From Arachis hypogaea (taxonomy: Eukaryota > Streptophyta > Magnoliopsida > Fabales > Fabaceae), in contig NC_092045.1 of assembly GCF_003086295.3 (NCBI RefSeq), forward strand, positions 24,494,890 to 24,558,889: 64,000 bases of DNA, in the 5' to 3' direction. Within the stretch, counting starts at the first letter, position 1. Each line of letters opens with the position of its first letter. The position numbers and the translations under genes were made by a program. Below the pieces are notes generated by a model. It ran no database searches. It saw nothing but the letters and a program-made list of their open reading frames with translations, and was not told the DNA's origin. Below, one piece after another: positions 1 through 11,799 of the stretch.

Positions 1-197
1 ACATCAAGGCATCTAGTGGAATTAAAGATGAATCAAAACTAATCAATTAAAGGCCTAAAAAGCATGTTTTCACACTTAATCAAAAATTAGGAGAAAATTA
101 TGAAACCATGCCATTTCACTGAATAAATGTGGGAGAAGTGGATAAAATCTACCTAATAAATTAAGTACAAAATGTACCACGAAATAGTGGTGTATCA
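1..197 (-). repeat. 3' LTR (terminal part) of the minus-strand gypsy-like element
   Basis: This matches 7823-8016 base for base apart from about a dozen substitutions and a 3-bp indel, and ends in TATCA at 197, as expected for the LTR edge. The rest of this LTR lies left of the window. Confidence 0.85.
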
Positions 198-211
198 AAT
201 CTCCCCACACT
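198..211 (-). promoter_or_regulatory. Polypurine tract of the gypsy-like element
   Basis: Read on the minus strand this is AGTGTGGGGAGATT, directly abutting the 3' LTR start (TGATAC). It is the usual plus-strand primer for LTR retrotransposons and fixes the element's orientation. Confidence 0.75.
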
Positions 212-3200
212 TAAACCAAGCATGTCCTCATGCTTAACCAAGAAAGAAACAAAGGGTAATATCATTTATTCAATATAAACTAACTAGATGCAACCTATCT
301 ACATGCATCTATATGGATGCAATTACTTGGTCAAACTAAATCCATTCCCAAGAATACATATATAAGCATAAGGACTAAAGGTATTAACAACCAAGCCAAA
401 CCACAATTGAATTGAGTTATTAGAGATTAAACAAACTTGCAAGAAAAGTGATGATTCTAGGTGAAAACATGTAATTGAGCATCAAACCCTCACCAGATGT
501 GTATCCGATCTAGTCGCTCAAGTGTTTAGGGTCGATTCACTCAATTCTCCCCTAATCATGCTTTCCAAGATTTGTTTTTCATCTAACAATCAACAATTAT
601 TTCATGCATGCATACACATATCATGAGGTCTTATTCATAGGTTGTAATGTGGCTAGGGTCAAGGTAGGATGCTTATGGTCAAGTGAGCTTGAAATTTGAA
701 TCTTTGATAAGCTTAAACTTTCCACATAACCTATGACAACCTATACAAATTCAAAGCTAACCTAACTACCCATTCTTCACTTTTTTCCACACACTCATGC
801 ATTCTTTTCTTGATCACAACTCATATGCATTGATTATTATTGAGCTTCGCTTTGGGGCATTTTGTCCCCTTCTTATTACTTTTATTTTTTTCTTTCTTTT
901 TTTTCTATTTTTTTTCTTTTTCTTTTTTTTCTTTTTATTTTCTCATTTTTTATTTTTGCAATAAGGTATACACAAAAGCATCAATGCATATGGTTTTATA
1001 TTTAATCAACACATGAATATGTACCCAATTCCCAATATTTTCAACAAGAATACAACACACGCCTTTTTCCAACCAATGTCCCAAGTTTTCCCACACTTGA
1101 ATGATACACAGTCACTAGCCTAAGCTAATCAAAGATCCAAATTAAGGACATTTATTGTTTTTCTCTTTAAGGCTTGTAATGTGATAAATTAAAGAATAAA
1201 GTGGGTTAATCGTATGTTCAAAGTTGGCTACCAATGGAAGATGAAAGGTAAGGCTATTTGGGTAAGTGAGCTAATGAAATGATGGCCTTAATCATATAAA
1301 TGCATGAATACACAAAATAATGGACATATAGAATCAAACAAATCAAATATTACAATCATAGGAAGAGAATAATGCACACAAGAAGGAAGATAAGTGGTTA
1401 TAAGATGTAACCACACAATTAGGCTCAAAACTCACAAGTTTGTATTCTTAGCTCAAAACATGTTCCACAAGATATATATAATTCAAGTAAGTTCAATGAA
1501 AAGTTTTCCCTCAAATCAATTGGGAATCAATGCCCTATAGGTAATTTTCTTGAAACATATCATTATTTTGACTAAGCTTATTATATACGTATATGCGAAA
1601 TACGAAAATACAACAAAAATCCTAAAAGACCAAAAAATGAAATGCAAAAGTGTTGGGATTAGAAACTTGTTACCCAAAAATGCCGACTGATCGAACGACC
1701 TCCCTACACTTAAAAGTTTGCATCGTCCTCAGTGCATCCAAAGATGAACAAGGGGGTACGACGATTCTCCGAGTTGCTACCTTCAGCTAGTAGGTCAACC
1801 GGTTGCTGCATGTTCTTTCTCCGGTTGCTGCATGTTCTTTCTCCACTTCCATTTTTGCTTACAATAACTCATCCTGAAAATAGAATACAAGATAGTAAGG
1901 GAAGAAAATGCAAAAGCAAGGAAGCATACATTGTTAGAATGAGGTAAAAACCACTAGAACGAAGTGAGTGAGTTAGTGTGACATTAGTGAGTTAAGTGTG
2001 TGTGTTCTAAGATGCATGCGGTCTAGAACATACACTAACATGAAAAGCGGTGTCACAAAGGAAGTATGCACTTCACTCATTCTAGTGTGCTTGAGATGCT
2101 CTAAACTTGTGGGTCAAAACAACCAAACAAGCAATAAAGAAGCATGAAAGCATTCAAGCTAAAAATATATGGATGCATATGATCAAGAGACACAATGCAT
2201 TAAGATAAATGCACAACATCCATCAAGAAATTGCCCAATTAAAGAAAAGGATTCAAATCACATGGTGGCCAAATCATGCAATTCAAAAAGATTTAGGAGC
2301 TTGAAGGCAATGTCACATGTACTTGGTATTCACAAAAGTTAAGCATGAGGAACTCAAAACCAAGTAACAAGTCCAACCTCAACAAAGGAACCAACAATGA
2401 ATATCCAAAAACAATTATGCTAAGATAGCATTCAATTAGTAATATGCAGCAATGTACAACAAACAAAATTAGTAATCCAACACTTATAATGAAAAAGTGA
2501 AAATGAAATGAAAATTAAACTAACTAAACAACTAACTAACTAAAAAGAATGGTTGTAAATGGTGTTTGGTGGTGTTGGACGAAGGGTGAAGGGTGGAAAG
2601 AAAATAGAAGAAGTAAGAAGAAGGAAAGAAATGGAAAGAAGAGAAGAAAAAAAGTGTGATGAAGGAAGGCTATCCACGTGTACGCGTGCAGGGACGCGTG
2701 CGCGTGGGTTGGTGAAATGGAAGCGATGCGTATGCGTATATCATGTGTACGCGTGCATGGCAAACCAGAGTGCGACAACGCGTATGCGTGTGTGACGCAT
2801 ACCCATGGGTTGACTTGTGCCTCAGGCACAAGTCTGGCACACTTCAGGCATAACTCTCGGGTAAAGGTATAGATGGGCGAAACTTCTGGATCCACACGTA
2901 CGCGTGGATGGTCGAAAAGCTTGGATCCACGCGTACGCATGGATGACGCGTGCGCGTGGGTTGGTGCTCTGTTTTTCAAAATTTTTCAAGTTCTTGCACC
3001 AAACCAAGCATTTCAAACCTCCAAACGGCTACCAAAACACCATAAAACCTTATTTAACACACTAGACTACCAAATAAACTCAACAAATTCGACAAAACAA
3101 GAAATTGAACTAAGTACCAATATGTACAAAAGAGAAAATGAAAAGATTTTACCATGGTGGGGTGTCTCCCACCTAGCACTTTTGTTTATTATCCTTAAGT

Positions 3201-3600
3201 TGGACTTATGGGGAGCTCCTAATCAAGGTGGCTTGTGCTTAAATTCATCTTGGAACATCCACCAATGCTTGGACTTCTAATAAGCTCTATTCTTCAAAAT
3301 TAATGCCATCAAGCTTTGATGGAGTTCTCCACAAGCTAAAGGCTCCCAAAGTTGATCCTCATCTTGTAGTCCGGGATCCCACACTTTATTTTCACACCCG
3401 TCTTAAGGTTGGTCATCATTATTCCATCCGGGTGGTAAGCAAGATGAATTCTCAATGAAGTGACCAAACATCTTTCTAGACCCACCTAATTGAGCACTAG
3501 CCAAACCTTTGCACCTCGTCTTTAGAGTATCAACCAAAATGAGCCTTGATGTGCAACGCCAACCACGAAACATCCTTCTCTTACGCTTCATCTCACAAAG
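212..3600. other. Non-coding interior of the gypsy-like element
   Basis: This AT-rich stretch holds no credible gene. A homopyrimidine tract rich in T lies at about 880-950. A CpG-rich cluster of ACGCGT-type motifs lies at 2674-2960. The short ORFs over that cluster are by-products of the repeated motif. The sequence around 3150-3180, just before the old coding part, looks like ordinary 3' untranslated retroelement sequence. I could not decide whether the 2674-2960 cluster marks another, unrecognised LTR fragment. Confidence 0.5.
2674..2960. repeat. Cluster of ACGCGT-type palindromic CpG motifs (1)
   Basis: Many overlapping variants of the 10-12 bp motif TACGCGTG/ACGCGTGCGCGT occur within 290 bp, in both inverted and direct arrangement, in otherwise AT-rich DNA. 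Similar clusters lie at 5040-5178, 7584-7715, 23440-23545 and 63620-63770, three of them inside recognisable LTRs. Confidence 0.8.
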
Positions 3601-3721
3601 TTTCCTAAGTTGACTATTCGAGTGGGATAATAAAGCTGATAGAAATGAATTTCACCAACTCAAATGTAGAAGTAGATGACAACCTAGGCAAAGAAGCTTC
3701 CAAGGATCTCGGCAAAGCGTA

Positions 3722-3973
3722 TTACATCTTCCTTTTTCTAAGGACCTCCACCTCCTCACAAGATCTCTCAATTTCAATCCTTTGCTCATTGATTTTATCT
3801 AACTCTTTTCCCTTACTTAAATCATAAATGGGAGGATGAGAGAAATCTACCTCCACATTTCTTTCAAATTCTCCGGGAGAAGGTTCTTCAAATTCAAATG
3901 ATTCTTCGCCACTAGGACTTGATGCTTGATCTTCATCGCCATGGGAACACAATTCTTGCTCTATCCCATCCAA
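3722..3973 (-). pseudogene. 3' part of the interrupted Glu-rich retroelement ORF
   Basis: This open stretch encodes an acidic Glu/Ser-rich peptide and continues the ORF at 5481-5804 across the solo LTR inserted at 4007-5483. The frames of the two parts do not join cleanly, so it was probably already decayed. No known domain is visible. I read it as the distal part of the unknown protein of the non-autonomous gypsy-like element. Confidence 0.5.
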
Positions 3974-4006
3974 GTCGTCATATGGAATATGTATTGGAAG
4001 GGTTCT

Positions 4007-5483
4007 TGACGTATGGAAAATTACCGATTAAGAATTTATAATGAAAATTCACGTTGCAAGTACAGTTCTTAAACGATAAAAATTTTGCGTATCAATTTAA
4101 AAAGAGTTGTCACAAAATTAAGAACAAAATACTGGGAGTAGTAATCCCAGGTCGTCTCCCAACGAGTTGCTAAGAGAGTGCAAATTATTGATCAGGAGTT
4201 TCTCAAAAATTTGGAGTTTGGGAAATGGAAAAATAAATAATTATAAACTAAAGAAGAGATTTTATGTAATCGAAATAAAAGCCTTGGCTAGGAGAAGATT
4301 AATCGGAAGTTCTATCCTTGTTGGATTCCCTAAGATTAATGGTAATAGGTTGTTGTTTCTACTTAGTTAACCCTCAACAAATAAAAAAAAAGTCAAGTAG
4401 TTGAGCTAACTCCAATTCATAAGTCCTAACCCTCTCCCTTGGGAAGGATTAGCGTTAGTGACTAGAGAGCTAGCCAACAACTTCCAATTACTATTTAACT
4501 CTTGAGTTTTCCAACTCAAGGGTCTCCTATTAATCAACTCCAAAGCCAAGTTGGAAGACTACTCCATTGACATGGATGCCATCTCCGCATTCATGTAAAG
4601 GGAGTAGAAAGAAGACATGATAATTGGACTCAATTGAAAATAATCAAGAAATAATGAAATTAAATAGAAAAGTATCCTTGCATTAATTAATTCCAAAATC
4701 GAAGGTATCCATATAACTCTAAACAAGATAAATGGGAAATTAAAAGAGTAAAGGAATAGGAAACAAACTAGAATGATAAAAACTTCATGGAGGTAGTAAC
4801 TATTCTCAATATCCAACTCAAAAGCATAAAACTGGAATCTATGAATGCAAAGAACCCTAGAGAAAGTAGTAATTTCTCTCCAAGATTCAAAAACTAAACT
4901 AAAACTAAAAAAACTGAGAGTGTGTGAATGTGTGTTGAGTCCCTGCTGTCCCCTGGCTCTAGTATGTGTTTCTGGGCCGAAAACTGGGTCCAAACTCAAC
5001 CCAAAATCGCCCCCAGTATTTTCTGCGAATTCTGCATGTGACGCATGTCATGCGTACACGTCAAGCACGCATGCGCGCTGATGGTCTTTTGCGCGTTCAC
5101 GTGTCTGTGTTAGGTACGCATCCGCGTCACTATAGGATGCACCAAATTGCGCGTGCGCGTCAGGGACGCGTGCACGCCAATTCTTGCTAGTCAGCACCTT
5201 GGTTTCTTGTGTTCTTTCCATTGTTTGCAAGCTTCCCTTCCATTCTCTAAGCTATTTTTGCCCTATAAAGCCTGAAAACACTTAACACACGGATCACGGT
5301 ATCGAATGGTATAAAGGGGAATCAAAAGTACACAATTTAAGGGCTTAGGAAGCAAGTTTCCAACCATAGAATTAAATTAGGAAGGATTTGTAAAACCATG
5401 CAAATTGTACGAATAAGTATGCAGAGAATTGATAAATACCATTCAATTTAGCACAAGATAAACCATAAAATAGTGGTTTATCA
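4007..5483 (-). mobile_element. Solo LTR of a gypsy-type element, TSD GTTCT
   Basis: A 1477-bp LTR starts TGACG and ends TTATCA on the plus strand. It is flanked by the perfect 5-bp target duplication GTTCT (4002-4006 and 5484-5488). Its ends resemble those of the LTR at 6536-8016, and it shares the motif GGTCGT-TCCC near the left end and the ACGCGT cluster (5040-5178), so it is a related family. There is no internal sequence, so it most likely arose by LTR-LTR recombination. It splits the ORF of the host gypsy-like element. Confidence 0.9.
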
Positions 5484-6390
5484 GTTCTCTTCCACTCTAA
5501 GTTCCGATAGAGGTTTTGCATCTCCTAAGTCTTCAACCAATTCTTCCTCTTCTTCAACAATCATGGCTTTCTCCAATTGTTCTAACACAAAGCAATAGTC
5601 CTCATTTTCTACCGGACTTCCCAATCTCTCCTTCATGCTATGTTCTTTAACCAATTCTCCACATGTGGCCATGGGAATTCCTTGAGCGCTCAAGCATTGG
5701 GAGGCTAATTGGTTTACCACCTCGTTCAAGGCGGCCGTGAATCCTAGTACCTCCCTTTGCATCCTCTCTTGCCCTTGACATAACAAAGTGAGATACTCAT
5801 CCATTGAGGTTTGGGGCAGATAGAGGGGTTCATTATTTTAGAAAAAGGGTTCATGATAGGAAGGTGGTTCTTCTTGATAGGGGGTGGCGGTTGAAAGTAA
5901 AATTCATCTTGTGAGTGAAAATTTGCATACATTGGAGGTGGTTCCTCTTGGTCATAGTATGGAGGTGGTGGTTCTTGGAAGTGTTGATATTGTGGTGGTT
6001 CTATATATGGCTCATATGGCTCGAAAGGTGGTTGGGTGATGGATATGGGTTAGGGTCATATGGAGGTGTTTGGTGAAAAGGGGCTTGTGAGTATGGTTGA
6101 TGGCTATGTTGCGGATATGGCTCATAGGCTTATGGTGGTGGTTCTTGATAGTCACAAGGAGATTCATCATAACTATTTAATTGGTATGCATCATAGAATG
6201 GCTTTTGTTCATAGTGCATTGGTGGAGGTTGTTGCCAAGAGGATTGATCATATACATATGGCTCCTCCCACCTTTGATTATCCCATCCTTGATGCATCTC
6301 TTTATTGTAATCTCCATTTCCTACAACATAATTGTGACCAAAATCATAGCCAAAGTGAGAATTCATAGTGAAAAGAGAAAATAAGAACAA
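5481..6390 (-). pseudogene. Unknown retroelement protein: Pro/Tyr/Gln-rich N part and Glu-rich C part
   Basis: Two open segments read on the minus strand, 6390-6130 and 5804-5481, separated by a frameshifted stretch. The first is rich in Tyr, Gln, Pro, Asp and Asn, with short runs such as QQPPP and QEPPP. The second starts MDEYLTLLCQGQERMQ, is probably helical, and ends in a run of Glu. It lies downstream of the primer binding site, where gag normally sits, but I see no zinc knuckle, protease or polymerase. In such elements the protein may be a divergent gag-like product; that is inference. The 3' part continues at 3722-3973 beyond the inserted solo LTR. The frameshift and the insertion make it non-functional. 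Confidence 0.55.
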
Positions 6391-6515
6391 GAATTAATAA
6401 GAAACAAGAAAATCAAATCCTAAAACTAGCAAGAGCTAACAAAGAAACAAAAGGTAAACATATTCACAATATCCATATATATACAATAACCAATAACAAG
6501 CGCACATTTGTAATT

Positions 6516-6532
6516 CCCCGGCAACCGCACCA
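6516..6532 (-). promoter_or_regulatory. Primer binding site of the gypsy-like element (tRNA-Asp-like)
   Basis: The minus strand reads TGGTGCGGTTGCCGGGG three bases inside the 5' LTR end. It resembles the TGGCGCCGTTGCCGGGG site used by several plant Ty3 elements, taken to be complementary to the 3' end of tRNA-Asp, with two or three changes. Confidence 0.75.
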
Positions 6533-6535
6533 TTT

Positions 6536-8016
6536 TGATGAATGGAAAATTGATGGTTTAGAATTTCACAATAAAATCCCATTGCAAGTATAGTTTCTAA
6601 ACCAACAAAGAATCCTCTCATGCAAAAAAATTGGTTGTCACTAAAACAAACCCCAATGAAAATAACCGAAGTATTCAAACCTCGGGTCGTTCTCCCTAGA
6701 AATTGCAATAAAGTGTTCTTGTTATTGGTTAGGAGTATGTTTTGGGGTTTTTGAATTAAGAGACAAGGAATGTAAATGGCAAAGGAAATAAACAAACAAC
6801 TGAGAAAGCTCTTGGCAAGGTATGAGAATTGGAAGTCCTATCCTTATTATCATCATTAATTGTGATGAGAATTATCCATTGCTTCACTTAGTCAACCACT
6901 AACTATGAAGGAAAGTCAAGTAAAGATAATCAAATTGGATCCACAAGTCCTAGTCTAATCACAATGAAAGACTAGCTTTAGTGACATACAATTCAATTAG
7001 CAACTTTCAATTATCAATCAATAAAAGGGTTTGATAACTCAAGAGTCACCAATTACTCAACCAAAGCTAAGAGGAGAAAGATCTAACTCATAACTAAAAG
7101 AAGCATTTCAACAAACACATAGAAGGCAATAAAAGTAAACATCACAAATTGCAAAGATTAAAGGAACTACAACTAATCAAGGCAAGAGATCAACAATAGA
7201 AAACTAAAGCAAACATAAAAAGGCAAGGAAATCATAAATTGCATTGAAAAGGAAATTGAGATCTACATAAGAATCCATGAACTACAACTAACAATACAAG
7301 AGAAGTAGAATGCTACAACTACAAGAGAACAATTAAAGATGAAAAAGGAAAATTAAAGCAAGAGAGAAGAAGTAGATCTAGATCTAAACCTAATCCTAAT
7401 TCTAGAGAGAAGAGAGAGCTTCTCTCTCTAGAAACTAACTCTATACTACTTCTAAAACTAATTGGTAACTAACTCCTTCAATCCTTGGGTTTAATAGCAT
7501 CAGAATTGAGTTGAATTTGGGCCTGGGAGGCCCAGAATTTGCCCCCAACGTTTTCACTTTAACGAAGTCACATGCAAGCATCGATGCGTACGCGTGGGTC
7601 ACGCGTACGCGTCGCTTGGAAATTCTCCATTCACACGTACGCGTCATGTGTGCGTACGAGTCGCCATGCAACTTCAAATTCATGCGTGTGCGTTTGCTGC
7701 GCTTGCACGTTGATCTCAGCATCCCAAATCCTTGGTTTTCCATAATTTCTCCACTTGCATGCTTTTCTCTTCATCCCTTTGATCCATCCCTAGCCTTTTC
7801 AACCTGAATTCACTTAACAAACACATCAAGGCATCTAGTGAAATCAAAGGTGAATCAAAATTAATCAATTAAAGGCCTAAAAAGTATGTTTTCACACTTA
7901 AGCACAAATTAGGAGAAAATTATGAAACCATGCCATTTCATTGAATAAATGTGGGAGAAGTGGATAAAATCCACCTAAATTAAGCACAAAATGTACCACG
8001 AAATAGTAGTGCATCA
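6536..8016 (-). repeat. 5' LTR of the gypsy-like element
   Basis: This 1481-bp LTR begins TGATG and ends GCATCA on the plus strand, so the termini form the short inverted repeat TGATG/CATCA. It contains a microsatellite-like AGAGAGA stretch (7405-7430) and an ACGCGT motif cluster (7584-7715). The homologous solo LTR at 21435-24584 lies in the opposite orientation. Confidence 0.9.
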
Positions 8017-8033
8017 GCTTCTGATACCTAACA

Positions 8034-8048
8034 TGGTATCAAAGCTTC
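8034..8048 (+). promoter_or_regulatory. Copia primer binding site (tRNA-iMet type)
   Basis: TGGTATCAAAGCTTC follows directly after the LTR end CTAACA. The standard plant copia site is TGGTATCAGAGC, so there is a single change. Confidence 0.85.
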
Positions 8049-8114
8049 GGTTCTGATCCATGGATCACCACACCCCTTCCGCAACTTCAGCTCAAGCGAC
8101 ATAACAATCGTCAA

Positions 8115-9070
8115 TGGCGTCAATCGCAAACTTCCCAACCACAATCAAACTCGATGGAGATAACTTCAAAGCTTGGAAGCGTCAAGCTCTTGCATGTGCA
8201 AAGCCAATAAATTGAAAAATCACATCACTGCACTATCAATTCCAAGAAGATTTAACTCAGAACAGGATCGAATTCATGGAAAAGTCTCACAAGAATTCAA
8301 AGCATGGGATCAACGGGATGAGCGCTTAGTCACATGGATGCTCTCTGCTATGAATGAAGTCTTCGTGAATAGAGTGGTTGAATATGAATATGTGCACAAA
8401 ATTTGGACATCACTGGAGAATACTTCACAACAAGGCAAAAATCAAAGATAAGAATGTTGAAGGCACAGCCAAAGATGATAAAAAAAAATAAGGTGCAACA
8501 GTAATCGAGTACATAGCCAAAATTAACAAGGTAGTCAGCTCTCTATCTACGCTTGGTGCTCCACTTTCAAAAGAAGAACATTTTGATTTTGTGCTAGGAG
8601 GATTAGATGAAGAATTCAGTGCATTCATTACTATGGTAAATTCAAGAATAGACTCGATGATTGTTAGTGAGCTTGAATCACAGCTTCTTGCACAAGAAGA
8701 GGTAAATGAAAGGTTTCGAAAACCAGACCTAACTATAGTTCATACAAATTTGGCTAAAAAAGAATCAGGATCAAACATGGCAAGCAGTGAATTTTCAGCA
8801 GAAGAGACTTATGAAGGTTACTATACGAGAGGACAATCTGGAAGGTGAGGCAGAGGAAGAAACTTTAGTGGAGGCAGATCTTGGTGGTTAGGCAACAAAC
8901 CCCAATATTAACTGTGTGGAAGAATTGGCCACACGGTTCGGTAATGCTTCCACCATTTCAACCAACACTACCAAAATCCCCAACTCCACAATTCCAATGG
9001 CGGCCCTCCACCAACAAACTCCACACACTCAGCCAGAGCCACACTATCAACAAAATCAGCAAGCAACCAA
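8115..9070 (+). pseudogene. Copia gag remnant
   Basis: The reading starts at an ATG (8115) with MASIANFPTTIKLDGDNF, typical of copia gag (UBN2/DUF4219 type). It then shifts frame several times. Recognisable parts are the segment with AWDQRDERLVTWMLSAM (8305-8355) and LGGLDEEFSAFITMVNSRID (about 8597-8655). A degraded zinc-knuckle region around 8915-8945 reads LCGRIGHTVR followed by a stop. The protein would have formed the virus-like particle. At least three frameshifts or stops make it non-functional, and the sequence is broken by the insertion at 9076. Confidence 0.75.
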
Positions 9071-9075
9071 AAGGA

Positions 9076-9569
9076 TAGGGGTGGCAACGGGGCGGATAGG
9101 GGCGGGTTTTTGCTCTACCCGACTCCGTCCCGTCGTACAACAACCCGCATAGAATTCGCCCCGTTTCTACCCGCGAGTAGTAAAACATTGAACCCTAACC
9201 CGCCCCTGCGAGTACCCGCTCCGCCCCTACCTGCCCCTATAATTATTAAAATCCAATAAATAAATTAGAAATTTCAAAATTTATATAACTATTATCACAT
9301 ACATAACATAAATTAAAGTAAAAATTTAAATATGATACAATATTATTAATTATTTACTAATTATTTTACATATATTATACATATTATATATTAAAATTAT
9401 ATATATTATATATATAACGGGGCAGGTATTACTTAAACCCGACCCCGCCCCACCCCTCCCAAGAACCCGCCCCGTAAAAAATCCGCCCCAGTGCGGGGCG
9501 GGTAATTACCCCCCGGGGAGCGAGTAGGGGCGGGGTGGGTACCTGCGGGTTCGGGTATTGCCATCCCTA
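9076..9569. mobile_element. Short non-autonomous hAT-like element with GC-rich ends
   Basis: It begins TAGGGGTGGCAACGGGGCGG and ends in the near-inverse ATTGCCATCCCTA. The outer 100-150 bp on each side are very GC-rich (GGGCGGG runs) and the centre (9240-9420) is almost pure AT. The termini match the hAT-type repeat at 30204-30825, which has a clean 8-bp duplication. Here no matching 8-bp duplication is visible (CAAAAGGA versus CGTCCACA). It interrupts the copia element between gag and protease. Confidence 0.75.
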
Positions 9570-9599
9570 CGTCCACAAGCAATTAAAACCCTCCTCATG

Positions 9600-9991
9600 C
9601 ACTGCTCACCACAAACAGCCTTGACAGTGGTTGGTATCCTGACTTTGGAGCTTCTCACCATCTCACATTCGATCAGTTGAACCTGCTCAGCAGCTCAGAA
9701 TACCAAGGACCTGAACAAGTGTTTGGAGGTAATGGAAAAGGTATGAGTATTGCTAATATTGGGAGGTCCATTATGCATGCATCTATGTCAAATAAATTTT
9801 TTAAACTCCAGAATTTGCTTCATGTACCTACCATCTCAAAAAATCTAGTCAGTGTCTCAAAATTTGCCCTAGATAATAGTGTGTTCTTTGAGTTTTGGCC
9901 TTATGTGTGTGCTGTTAAATGCCAGGAGTCCTGGAGGATTCTTCTCCAAGACAAACTTAAAAATGGACTATATAGATTCACTGACATTTAA
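9600..9991 (+). pseudogene. Copia protease region
   Basis: The frame includes PDFGASHHLTFDQL (about 9637-9678), the usual copia aspartic protease site. The normal D-S-G-A is here D-F-G-A, so the catalytic Asp remains but the Ser next to it is Phe. The reading continues into LLHVPTISKNLVSVSKF (about 9817-9867), a standard linker between protease and integrase in copia polyproteins, and stops at 9991. Confidence 0.75.
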
Positions 9992-10225
9992 ATACCAAGA
10001 CAAACCATGAAGTCAAATAAAACACAAGCTTCACAAGTTTTTTATGCTGAAAAGAAAAAGAAAATATATGCAAACACTAGCACTGTGGATAGGAAAGCAC
10101 AAAGTGAAATTGATAGAACAGTAAGAAACAACATTAAAACAAGAAAAAAGTGAAAAAGAAAGACAAATAAAAAATGAGAATGATGAGTTAAATACTACTT
10201 CTGAGAATCAAAACTCAAGAGAAAA

Positions 10226-10255
10226 GAAAAGTAGTAGTAGTAGTAGTAGTAGTGT
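10226..10255. repeat. (AGT)n microsatellite in copia interior
   Basis: About eight or nine AGT units occur in a low-complexity, Asn/Thr-rich stretch between the protease and integrase regions. Confidence 0.8.
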
Positions 10256-10762
10256 AGTAAAAAACAATTATAACAGCACACACCAAGTTACTAATACAAG
10301 TAACTTGTGTAACATAATTACCAGTACTGATACATATGCTAATGCTAATAGCCTGTGTAATAAAGTAGTAAACTCTAATATTCCTAGCCTACTTGATGTA
10401 CCTGGTCCAATTGATGTAGTAACTTTTGATTCAAATAAATTTGCTGCTGTTATTGACTGTCACAGACTTGCTCATCCTAACTATAATAGCTTTATTCATT
10501 CTTCTTCTAATAAATTTGCTACTGTTGTTAAATGTCATAGCCCAGCTTTTTCCAATTGTGACAACCATGTTCAATCTACCTGTGCTACTCCAAACAAATC
10601 TACTGCTGTTGCTGAAACCACAAATTATGCCACCAATCTGCTACTAACAAACTTCATCCTCCCAACTACACCTCCAAAAACAAACCCACTGCACTCCTCA
10701 CAAACCCTATTGCCAATAAGGCCACAAGTGACCTTCCTCCTACCCTGCCTCACCCCTCTCCT

Positions 10763-11745
10763 ATGGCTAATCCCCATGACATCAACACCCTCAGCTCCTT
10801 TGACCTGTGGCACAAGAGACTTCACCATCCCTCTAAAAGAATAACCAAAACCATACTAACCAACCACAATATTTCATTCTCTCTTTCCAGCATCTCTCCT
10901 GTCTTTTGTGAGCCTTGCACCAGCAACAAAATCCATCAACTCCTCTTCCCACAATCTCACTCCAAATACACAAAATCTCTTGAGTTGGTCTTCTCGGAGC
11001 TTTGGGGACCTTCAACCCAACCAAGCAAGTCAGGGTTCAAATACTATGCTTGTTTTATTGATGCCTATAGCAGATATACTTGCACATTTTTTTACAAACC
11101 AAAACTCAAACATTCACAGTCTTTTGTCAATACAAAAATCTCATTGAAAACAAAACTGGCCACAAAATCAAGGCACTCCAAATTGACAATAGAAGAGAAT
11201 ACATGTCAAACACCTTCAACCAATTCTTCAGAGATCAATGCATACAACATAGACTTACCTGCCCTCACACACATCAACAAAATGGCTGTGTGGAAAAAAA
11301 ATATAGACACTTGATAGAAACAACTCTCACCCTTTTATCACAGGCATCCCTCCCTTTCTCCTTTTGGGATGAAGCTATCCTCACCTCAACCTACCTCATC
11401 AATATGCTACCAACCCCAACCTTAAACCTCAAATCCACTTTGGAGACACTTTTCAACATCACATCAGACTACCAATCCCTCAAAGCCTTTGGCTGTGCTT
11501 GCTACCCTTGGCTAAAATCATACAATAAACACAAACTAGATCATATGTCCACCAAATGCATATTCATAGGTTACAGCTCTGACCACAAAGGGTACAAATG
11601 TCTGTCCCCATCAGGCCGAGTCTATATGGCAAGAAATGTCATCTTCAATGAACTTGAGTTTCCTTTTCCATCATTGTTGAACTCACAACAATCTATATGG
11701 TCAAGCCTGCAACTGTTCGAGTCATGCTCAGTATTGCACTTGTGA
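10763..11745 (+). pseudogene. Copia integrase (GAG-pre-integrase plus catalytic core)
   Basis: Two overlapping open frames carry the domain. The first (10763-11140) has the HHCC-type zinc region: LWHKRLHHPS, then CEPCTSNKIHQ. It continues to SELWGPSTQ, where copia normally has SDLWGPS, so the first catalytic Asp appears changed to Glu, and to FIDAYSRYT. After a frameshift, the second frame (11080-11745) gives IDNRREY (normally TDNGGEY) and HQQNGCVEKKYRHL, which keeps the catalytic Glu. It continues through FGCACYPWL and the C-terminal FIGYSSDHKGYKC. The frameshift and the changed residues indicate an inactive copy. Confidence 0.85.
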
Positions 11746-11799
11746 AGGGCTGGAAAGTACACCAATAATCAACTCCATCATAACTCAGCTCCACAACAC

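Larger units (their letters stand above)
1..8016 (-). mobile_element. Non-autonomous Ty3-gypsy-like LTR retrotransposon, minus strand
   Basis: The element reads on the minus strand. Its 5' LTR is 6536-8016. The last part of its 3' LTR is 1-197, cut by the window edge. The two LTR ends match over about 195 bp with roughly 12 substitutions and one 3-bp indel, so the insertion is old but recognisable. A primer binding site follows the 5' LTR (6516-6532) and a purine tract precedes the 3' LTR (198-211). The interior carries only a repetitive Pro/Tyr/Gln-rich ORF and a Glu-rich ORF. I see no protease, reverse transcriptase or integrase, so it would need proteins from a partner element. A solo LTR (4007-5483) is inserted in the ORF region. 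The whole element sits inside the 5' LTR of a copia element, whose LTR resumes at 8017. Confidence 0.85.

Noticed and set aside
2536..3016. Overlapping ORFs on both strands with HAYA- and RVRV-type repeats
   Set aside because: They arise from the ACGCGT palindrome array being open in several frames; no domain and no codon bias.
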